12,112 nucleotides of DNA from Rikenellaceae bacterium (GTDB lineage: Bacteria; Bacteroidota; Bacteroidia; Bacteroidales; Rikenellaceae). Where the stretch lies: positions 1 through 12,112 of the forward strand of contig JAJBVQ010000135.1 of assembly GCA_020859745.1 (NCBI GenBank), written 5' to 3'. Position 1 is the stretch's first letter. The number at the start of each line of letters is the position of its first letter. Shown piece after piece: positions 7,692 through 12,112 of this stretch. The notes beneath the pieces were generated by a model. It made no database searches. It saw only the letters and a program-made list of their open reading frames with translations, and had not been told where the DNA came from. Position numbers and translations under genes: made by a program.

Positions 7692-7738
7692 ACCGACTTA
7701 CGAAAAAGAACTATCGTTACACTTAAAAAATTACGAAC

Positions 7739-8269
7739 ATGGCAAAAAAAGTAGCTGTCCTGGCTGTCGATCCGGTCAACGGGATGGGGTTGTTCCAATA
7801 CCTCGAAGCCTTCTACGAGAACAAAATCCCGTTCACGGTTTTCGCCGTGGCGGGGAGCAAGGAGATCAAGACCAATTCGGGCATGGGTCTGACGGTGAAC
7901 GACGTGGTCGCCGACCTGAAAGGGCACGAGGACGAATACGACGCGGTGGTCTTCTCGTGCGGCGACGCCGTGCCGGTGTTCCAGCAGCATGCCGGGGAGC
8001 CTTGGAACCTCGACCTGATGGAGGTACTCAAAGCGTTCGGCGAAAAAGGCAAACTGATGATAGGCCACTGCGCCGCGGGGATGATGTTCGACTTCGCGGG
8101 GGTGACGGCCGGGAAACGGCTGGCCGTGCACCCGCTGGCCAAAGCCGCCATCCATAACGGGACGGCCACGGACGAGAAATCGGTGGTGGACGGCAATTTC
8201 TTCACGGCCCAGGACGAAAACAGCATCTGGACTATGATGCCCCGGCTGGTCGAAACGCTCAAGGCATAA
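7739..8269 (+). CDS. DJ-1/PfpI-family (class I glutamine amidotransferase-like) protein
   Basis: This is a 176-residue single-domain protein with the DJ-1/PfpI fold pattern. It has an N-terminal strand KKVAVLAVDP (3-12), a central strand AVVFSCGDAVP (69-79), and the nucleophile elbow LMIGHCAAGMMF (106-117) with C111 as the likely reactive cysteine. Members include chaperones, glyoxalase III-like enzymes, proteases and amidases, so the activity cannot be named from family membership. The N-terminal glutamate that contacts the cysteine in human DJ-1 is not obvious here; the region reads DPVNGMGLF. There is no signal peptide, so it is cytoplasmic. Divergence from an HxlR regulator with a conserved redox-type cysteine suggests induction by electrophile, aldehyde or quinone stress. 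A strong terminator begins 18 bp after the stop. Confidence 0.88.
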   Translation: MAKKVAVLAVDPVNGMGLFQYLEAFYENKIPFTVFAVAGSKEIKTNSGMGLTVNDVVADLKGHEDEYDAVVFSCGDAVPVFQQHAGEPWNLDLMEVLKAFGEKGKLMIGHCAAGMMFDFAGVTAGKRLAVHPLAKAAIHNGTATDEKSVVDGNFFTAQDENSIWTMMPRLVETLKA

Positions 8270-8287
8270 GCCCTGACTAACGGTACT

Positions 8288-8322
8288 AAAAAATCCCATC
8301 CTTGACAAGGATGGGATTTTTT
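8288..8322. terminator. Strong bidirectional intrinsic terminator
   Basis: This is a perfect 16-bp stem: A6 TCCCATCCTT (8288-8303) pairs with AAGGATGGGA T6 (8307-8322) around a GAC loop. The A-run and T-run make it usable from both sides. It lies just past the DJ-1/PfpI stop and about 130 bp past the stop of GH92 no. 3 on the other strand. Confidence 0.9.
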
Positions 8323-8368
8323 AGCTGATTACCTACTATTTACCGCGTCATAAGATTCGTCTTTTTAT

Positions 8369-8435
8369 CCGGCACTGCGCCGGACGGCTTCCAGCCGTCG
8401 GGGAGCGGCGCGAGCCGGAAACAGGGGTGTAACCC
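8369..8435. repeat. Cluster of three small hairpins 3' of GH92 no. 3
   Basis: Three hairpins lie in a row. CCGGC (8369-8373) pairs with GCCGG (8379-8383). GACGGCT (8383-8389) pairs with AGCCGTC (8393-8399) around TCC. GGGT (8425-8428) pairs with ACCC (8432-8435). On the GH92 no. 3 transcript these form the 3' untranslated end before the shared terminator. They may stabilise the mRNA end; none has a T-run downstream on the minus strand. Confidence 0.4.
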
Positions 8436-8449
8436 TATCACCGTTTTGT

Positions 8450-10645
8450 TTATTCCTTCACCGTCAGCTCCAACACCCCGCCGTTCATGATATCTTCCCA
8501 CGTGATGAACGGCGCGCCCAGCGGCTGCCCGTTCAACGTCATCTTCTCGATCAGGTGATGCTCCGCCGACACCCCCGGCGCCCGCACCGTGAACGTCTTG
8601 CCGTTCGGCAGCCGGATGACCGACTCCTCGAACAGCGGCGTGCCGACCGCATAGTTCAGGCTCACCGGATCGACCGGATAGAAGCCCATCGCGCTGAACA
8701 CATACCACGCCGACATCTGGCCGCAATCCTCGTTGCCGCACAGCCCCTCCGGCGTGTTGGCATACTGCGTGCGCATGATTTCGGAAACGTATTTCTGCGT
8801 CTTTTCCGGCTTGCCGACATAGTTGTAGAGGTACGCCACATGGTGCGACGGTTCGTTGCCGTGCGCATACTGGCCGATCATCCCGGTCGAAAAAATCGGC
8901 AGCGAATCCCCCGCTTCCGGACTTAAAGTGAACATCTCATCCAGCCGCTTTTCGAACTGCGCCGGGCCGCGCATCAGGCGGATCAGCCCCTCCACATCCT
9001 GCGGCACCGCCCAGAGGTACTGCCAACCGTTGCTCTCGGTGATATGCTCCGTATACTCCTTCGGGTCGAAGCCCGGCACCCACTCGCCGCTCGAGAGCCG
9101 CGGCTGCATAAAGCCCGACGCCGGCTGGAAGACGTTCATGTAGTTCTTCGAGCGAAGCATAAACACATTGTACACCGAATCGCGGCCCATCCGCCGCGCC
9201 AGCTGCGCGATGCAGTAGTCATCGTAGGCGTACTCCAGCGTCTTGGACAAAGACTCTTTGTCCATATCCGCCGGGACATAGCCCATCTGTTTGTACAGCC
9301 CGATGGAGTGGTAGTCGTCCCGGTTGGCCGTCCCCTCGCAGGCCACCAGCACGCGGTTGAGCATCGAATCCGGCAACAGCCCCTTCAACGCCGCCTCGGC
9401 CAGCACCGGCACCGAGTGGTAACCGATCATCATGTCCGTCTCGTTGCCCCACAGCGGCCACACCGGCAGCATCCCGTGCTGGTCGTAGAAGTTCAGCATC
9501 GAAACGGCCATCTCCCGCACCCGCTCCGGGTGCATGAAGGTGTAGAGCGGATGCGCCGCCCGGTAGGTGTCCCACAGCGAGAAGGTGGAATAGTTCCGCG
9601 ATCCCGGCGTGCCGGGGTGTATCCGTTTGTCCGGCCCGAAATAGCGGCCGTCCACGTCGTCGAACAGCGTCGGCGCCAGCATCGTCCGGTACAACGCCGT
9701 GTAGAAGGCCACCCGTTCGTCCCGCGTGCCGCCTTTGACCCGGATTTTAGAGAGTTCGGCGTTCCACGCCGCCCGCTGGGCCGTCCGAACGCTGTCGAAG
9801 TCGAACTTCGGCATCTCTTGGGCGAGGTTTTTCCGCGCCCCTGCAATATCCACCGCCGAAATGGCCGTCCGCACCAGCACCGGGTCGCCGCCCCGGGTAT
9901 CGAAAACGAAACGCCCGATATGACTTTTGATACCATTATATATGCTGTCGCGGTGCACCGAGGTCACGGTGTCGATGGCATACGAGGTGAACGGCCGCGA
10001 GAACTGCGCCACGAAATAGACCCGCTGGTCGGGCGCCCACCCTTCCGAAAGCCGGTATCCCTCGATGGTCCGGTCGTCCACCACCCTGATGGAAGAGCCC
10101 ATCGTGTAGTCCCAATTCATATGCTTGGCGAGGTTCAGGAATACGGTGGCCTCCCCGGTTTCCGGGAAGGTGTACCGCTGCATGCCGCACCGCTCGGTCG
10201 CCACAAGTTCGACTTTCGTATCGTAGTCTTTCAACAGCACGCTGTAATACCCCGCCTGTGCCGTTTCGTTATCGTGGCTGAAGGTGGAATAGACTCCCAG
10301 CTCGCCCTTGCCGACCTTGAACGGCGGCACGGCGGGCATATAGCTGATGTCGTACAGGTCGCCCGCGCCGGTGCCGTCCAGATGGGTGTGCGAAAATCCG
10401 GCAATGGTGGTGTCGGGCCAGAAGTAGCCTGCGATGCGGTCCCAGCCGCTGGTGCCGTTGTCGGGCGAGAGCTGCACCATGCCGAACGGGGCGCTGACGC
10501 CGGGATAGACGTTGCCGGGCCCGTCGGTGCCGATCAGGGGATTGACCAGGGATGCCAGGTCGTCTCCTTTCGGGCCGCTGCCGCTACAGGAGACGGCAAA
10601 GAATGACGCCGCAAACGCGAAGGCGAGGATATTCGGGATTTTCAT
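8450..10645 (-). CDS. GH92 alpha-mannosidase lipoprotein (no. 3)
   Basis: This is a 731-residue GH92 enzyme with lipobox FAVSC (C20). Motifs in order are PFGMVQLSPD (53-62), GFSHTHLDGTG (83-93), SLWDTYRAAHP (356-366), ITESNGWQY (535-543), AHGNEPSHH (594-602) and GLCGNEDCGQMSAWY (634-648). The core is complete and ends about 20 residues after the ITWEDIMNGG segment (714-723). It lacks the NPEFGAAPE-type tail that follows the same region in nos. 1 and 2. It also differs from them in a segment near the N-terminus of the active site: SGWDRIAGYFW (66-76) replaces GWDWCSGYH, and TESNGW replaces TEGNAW. I infer a different linkage or aglycone preference. It has its own -7 box and a leader of about 50 nt. 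It is convergent with the DJ-1/PfpI gene. Confidence 0.93.
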   Translation of the reverse strand: MKIPNILAFAFAASFFAVSCSGSGPKGDDLASLVNPLIGTDGPGNVYPGVSAPFGMVQLSPDNGTSGWDRIAGYFWPDTTIAGFSHTHLDGTGAGDLYDISYMPAVPPFKVGKGELGVYSTFSHDNETAQAGYYSVLLKDYDTKVELVATERCGMQRYTFPETGEATVFLNLAKHMNWDYTMGSSIRVVDDRTIEGYRLSEGWAPDQRVYFVAQFSRPFTSYAIDTVTSVHRDSIYNGIKSHIGRFVFDTRGGDPVLVRTAISAVDIAGARKNLAQEMPKFDFDSVRTAQRAAWNAELSKIRVKGGTRDERVAFYTALYRTMLAPTLFDDVDGRYFGPDKRIHPGTPGSRNYSTFSLWDTYRAAHPLYTFMHPERVREMAVSMLNFYDQHGMLPVWPLWGNETDMMIGYHSVPVLAEAALKGLLPDSMLNRVLVACEGTANRDDYHSIGLYKQMGYVPADMDKESLSKTLEYAYDDYCIAQLARRMGRDSVYNVFMLRSKNYMNVFQPASGFMQPRLSSGEWVPGFDPKEYTEHITESNGWQYLWAVPQDVEGLIRLMRGPAQFEKRLDEMFTLSPEAGDSLPIFSTGMIGQYAHGNEPSHHVAYLYNYVGKPEKTQKYVSEIMRTQYANTPEGLCGNEDCGQMSAWYVFSAMGFYPVDPVSLNYAVGTPLFEESVIRLPNGKTFTVRAPGVSAEHHLIEKMTLNGQPLGAPFITWEDIMNGGVLELTVKE

Positions 10646-10697
10646 AGTCGGTCGGGTTAAGGTCGGATCAGGGTCGCGCCGCTGTCCGAAGCGCGCC

Positions 10698-10728
10698 TTT
10701 GCAAAGATAAAATTTTTATCTATATTTG
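10698..10728 (+). promoter_or_regulatory. Good Bacteroidota-type promoter facing the noncoding block
   Basis: TTTG (10698-10701), exactly 19 bp, then TATATTTG (10721-10728): both boxes match the consensus with consensus spacing. It is the best promoter in the window. Transcription would start near 10735 and run rightwards, where no plus-strand protein gene is supported, so an RNA product is implied. Confidence 0.65.
10702..10709 (-). promoter_or_regulatory. Candidate -7 box for GH92 no. 3
   Basis: The minus strand reads TATCTTTG, an exact TAnnTTTG match, 56 bp upstream of the GH92 start. It lies between the -33 and -7 boxes of the opposing plus-strand promoter, so the two promoters overlap and RNA polymerase could not occupy both. 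A clear -33 TTTG was not found. Confidence 0.5.
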
Positions 10729-10734
10729 TCTTGC

Positions 10735-10970
10735 CGTCCGGCTCTGTCGGGGCTTTTGTCGGGCTTTGCCCGGCCTTACCGGCGGGCGGCGCATAATGTT
10801 GACATACTTTTAATTCGTTGCCAGAAACTTAGGAACTTTCGCAACAATCGAGTTAAAGTGTGATTTCCATGTCTATATCGTGTTTCGATATGGCATGGAG
10901 TCTGCTTCTTTCGATTGTTGGGCTTCCTAAGGCCTCTGGCACGGAGAAGATTTGGCTCCATGCTTTTTTT
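10735..10970 (+). ncRNA. Candidate structured noncoding RNA, family not recognised
   Basis: A consensus promoter lies just upstream, an intrinsic terminator ends it at about 10970, and no plausible plus-strand protein lies between. Its central part folds into one long interrupted hairpin of stacked exact arms. TGCCAGA (10819-10825) pairs with TCTGGCA (10935-10941), CTTAGGAA (10828-10835) with TTCCTAAG (10924-10931), CAACAATCGA (10842-10851) with TCGATTGTTG (10911-10920), CCATG (10867-10871) with CATGG (10894-10898), and ATATCG (10875-10880) with CGATAT (10886-10891). A 12-15 nt internal bubble sits between the third and fourth arms. The rod with a central bubble loosely recalls 6S RNA, but I do not recognise conserved 6S sequence. 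About 235 nt is predicted; the start is inferred. Confidence 0.55.
10939..10970 (+). terminator. Intrinsic terminator of the candidate RNA
   Basis: GCAcGGAG (10939-10946) pairs with CTCCaTGC (10956-10963), seven pairs and one mismatch, followed at once by seven T. CTCCATGC can instead pair perfectly with GCATGGAG (10893-10900). The first option also uses bases 10939-10941 of the rod's closing stem, so the structures are mutually exclusive. Confidence 0.6.
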
Positions 10971-11053
10971 ATTTGCCGGGAAGGGCGGGATGTGCGAGAT
11001 TGAAAGCACGCCGGCATCCCGTACTGCGCAGCCTGTCTGTTCGAACGGCAAAT
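10971..11053. repeat. Short element bounded by inverted repeats
   Basis: The outer arms ATTTGCCG (10971-10978) and CGGCAAAT (11046-11053) are exact complements. Inside, CGGGATG (10986-10992) pairs with CATCCCG (11015-11021), and TGC (10993-10995) with GCA (11006-11008). It starts directly after the T-run of the RNA terminator and ends just before the next terminator. It may be a second small RNA, a processed 3' segment or a tiny mobile-element remnant. Confidence 0.4.
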
Positions 11054-11062
11054 AATCTCCGG

Positions 11063-11083
11063 AAAAGGCGTGGGGCCTTTTTA
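11063..11083 (+). terminator. Possible second intrinsic terminator
   Basis: AAAAGGC (11063-11069) pairs with GCCTTTT (11075-11081) around GTGGG, and the T-run continues briefly. It is compact and would back up the terminator at 10970 or end a transcript covering 10971-11053. Confidence 0.5.
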
Positions 11084-11092
11084 TATCTTTAG

Positions 11093-11740
11093 TTTTTTTC
11101 GGTTCGGAGCCAGCGAGGGACGCTTTGCAGCCCTGCGCCCGGGGTTGCTTCGGGCTGTCCGCTGCCGCGGGAACTTATGACAGTTACTGCTACCCGACGT
11201 CCCCCAATGGTTTTGTATCCTTTTTTCGGTCGCAGCCTGCGGGGAACGCGTAGCGGTCCTCCGCCCGGGGAGGCTGCGGACCGGCCGCTACCGCGGGAAC
11301 TTATGGCAGTTACTGCCACCTGACGCCTCCTAATGGGTCTTTTTATCTTTTTTCGGGTCGCAGCCTGCGAGGAATGCGTAGCGGTTCTCCGCTCGGCGTG
11401 GCTTCGGGTTGTCATAGGGAGATCGCAGTAGGAGGGGCGCGAAACACGTCTATCGCGGCAGCCGGTGGCTGTTTTATTAACTATAACAACCTTTTTCGGG
11501 CGGTGCTCCCCCGCGCCGCTGCGCCCGAGGCCACCGCTAACGCGGGGACTTATGGCAGCTACTGCCACCCGACGTCCCCCTACGCATCTTTTTTGTAATC
11601 TTTTTTCGGTCGCAGCCTGCGGGGAGCGACCCCGTTGGGGCTTTTGTTAGAGTTTGCATAGCCCTAAGGGGCGGTCCTCCGCCCGGGGAGGCTGCGGACC
11701 GGCCGCTGGCGCGGAGACTTAGTTCGGCCTGACAGCGGGT
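11093..11740. repeat. Array of five imperfect direct repeats with internal hairpins
   Basis: Units begin at about 11093, 11221, 11348, 11491 and 11601 (128, 127, 143, 110 and 140 bp), each opening with a T-run and CGG. Three modules recur. (a) GGTCGCAGCCTGCG after the T-run, in units 2, 3 and 5. (b) A 37-bp stretch ending in ACCGGCCGCT, identical at 11253-11289 and 11671-11707. (c) GGGAACTTATGGCAGTTACT and the bases after it, in units 1, 2 and 4 with small changes. Module a can pair with the GGCTGCGGACC part of module b, giving a large hairpin per unit. Module c holds a second hairpin, TGGCAG/CTGCCA (11304-11318 and 11553-11567). Minus-strand reading frames across it only repeat low-complexity Arg/Ser/Gly peptides and look fortuitous. 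I see nothing further in 11741-11811. Confidence 0.75.
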
Positions 11741-11811
11741 ACGGGATATAGCCCCTCGAACAATACCCGAAACTTCGACCTCGCCCAGAACACCACTTAT
11801 CGACCGCCGGA

Positions 11812-12112
11812 TCAATTGTGGTAAATCGCCTTGACCGGCTCCATCCGCGCCGCGCTCCACGCCGGAAAGAAACCCGCCACGGCCCCCACCACCGACGAAA
11901 TAACCAGCCCCAGAATGATATTCCCGAGCGTCAGCACGATGGTGAAATCGCTGAAACTATTGACGATCAGCACCCCGAAAAAGATCAGCAGCACCCCGAT
12001 CGCCCCGCCCACCACCGCACGGCTCACCGCCTCGAAACCGAACTGGAACAGGCGAAACTAGGGCCTCGCCCCCAGCGCCTTCTGGATCCCGATCTGGGCC
12101 GTGCGCTCCTTG
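11812..12112 (-). pseudogene. FtsX/MacB-like ABC transporter permease, C-terminal end with in-frame TAG
   Basis: Reading in from the right edge, the minus strand gives KERTAQIGIQKALGARP, a TAG at 12058-12060, then FRLFQFGFEAV and continuous sequence to a TGA at 11812. The part before the stop is the conserved cytoplasmic segment that follows the large extracytoplasmic domain in FtsX-type permeases. The part after it has two hydrophobic stretches (GGAIGVLLIFFGVLIV and TLGNIILGLVISSVVGAVAG) and ends in the family signature FFPAWSAARMEPVKAI. Such permeases work with a MacB-type ATPase in macrolide, peptide or lipoprotein export. The stop falls where an aromatic residue is usual, so a single-base nonsense change is the simplest explanation, or a sequencing error. 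The remainder lies beyond the window, so the state of the whole gene is unknown. Confidence 0.65.

Larger units (their letters stand above)
7618..7704. promoter_or_regulatory. Candidate operator pair between the HxlR and DJ-1 genes
   Basis: TGCGTAAGTTCGTTA (7618-7632) and the reverse complement of 7690-7704 (TTCGTAAGTCGGTTA) match at 12 of 15 positions. A second inverted pair lies outside it: CGATAGTT (7605-7612) and AACTATCG (7709-7716), exact over 8 bp. Together they bracket both candidate promoters. Paired symmetric sites around a divergent promoter fit dimeric HxlR regulators. That HxlR binds them is an inference. Confidence 0.45.

Noticed and set aside
568..10645. Classic Sus-type polysaccharide utilization locus
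   Set aside because: No SusC TonB-dependent transporter, SusD lipoprotein, hybrid two-component system or anti-sigma pair lies in the window.
10735..10970. RNase P RNA, tmRNA or SRP RNA
   Set aside because: The conserved core motifs that I know for these RNAs are not present, and the simple rod shape does not fit RNase P or tmRNA.
10776..11051. Minus-strand open frame of 91 codons over the candidate RNA
   Set aside because: It shows no domain, is basic and low in hydrophobic content, and crosses the nested stems, the terminator and the inverted-repeat element. An RNA explains the pairing and promoter better, though a small protein is not excluded.
11089..11568. Minus-strand open frame with repeated Arg/Ser/Gly-rich peptides
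   Set aside because: The repeated peptide only mirrors the DNA repeats. Unit lengths 128, 127, 143, 110 and 140 are not multiples of three, so a maintained repeat protein is unlikely.
11093..11740. Repeat array as a CRISPR
   Set aside because: The repeats are over 100 bp, imperfect and of varied length, with no short identical repeats separated by unique spacers and no cas genes nearby.
11723..11824. Plus-strand frame ending in TTYRPPDQLW, resembling the end of an outer-membrane protein
   Set aside because: Only 33 codons follow an in-frame TAG, with no start codon, and it runs into the end of the opposing permease. It could be a gene remnant but is too short to support.

Overview
The window looks like chromosomal DNA from a GC-rich gut Bacteroidota, most probably Alistipes or a close relative. 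The grounds are several candidate promoters with the Bacteroidota -7 signature TAnnTTTG, secreted lipoprotein glycosidases of types abundant in this phylum, and high GC with AT-rich promoter gaps. The genus is an inference from style; no marker gene is present.

Layout from left to right. (1) At the left edge, on the minus strand, is the N-terminus of a GH20-type beta-N-acetylhexosaminidase lipoprotein (<1-282). (2) A GC-rich spacer follows. (3) A large GH92 alpha-mannosidase lipoprotein with a C-terminal chitobiase-C-like and F5/8C-like extension (minus, 568-3588) is divergent from (4) a class I SAM methyltransferase of the RlmI-like type (plus, 3671-4573). (5) A 228-bp imperfect palindrome (4608-4835) fills the convergent gap before (6) a second GH92 lipoprotein (minus, 4875-7148). 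(7) An HxlR-family regulator (minus, 7206-7589) is divergent from a DJ-1/PfpI-family protein (plus, 7739-8269), with inverted repeats between them. (8) A strong bidirectional terminator separates these from a third GH92 lipoprotein (minus, 8450-10645). (9) About 1.1 kb has no convincing protein gene (10646-11811). It holds a good plus-strand promoter, a candidate structured RNA with a terminator, a small inverted-repeat element, and five imperfect direct repeats of 110-143 bp. (10) At the right edge is the C-terminal end of an FtsX/MacB-like ABC permease whose frame is broken by a TAG codon.

Functionally, the four secreted glycosidases suggest surface or periplasmic trimming of mannose- and GlcNAc-containing glycans such as N-glycans or alpha-mannans. 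There is no SusC/SusD pair or dedicated regulator here, and each GH92 has its own candidate promoter, so this is a scattered paralogue cluster and not a classic polysaccharide utilization locus. The HxlR/DJ-1 pair looks like an independent stress-response module.

The least explained parts are the noncoding 10.7-11.74 kb block and the paired inverted repeat at 4.6-4.84 kb. No complete new multi-gene system can be demonstrated from this window.
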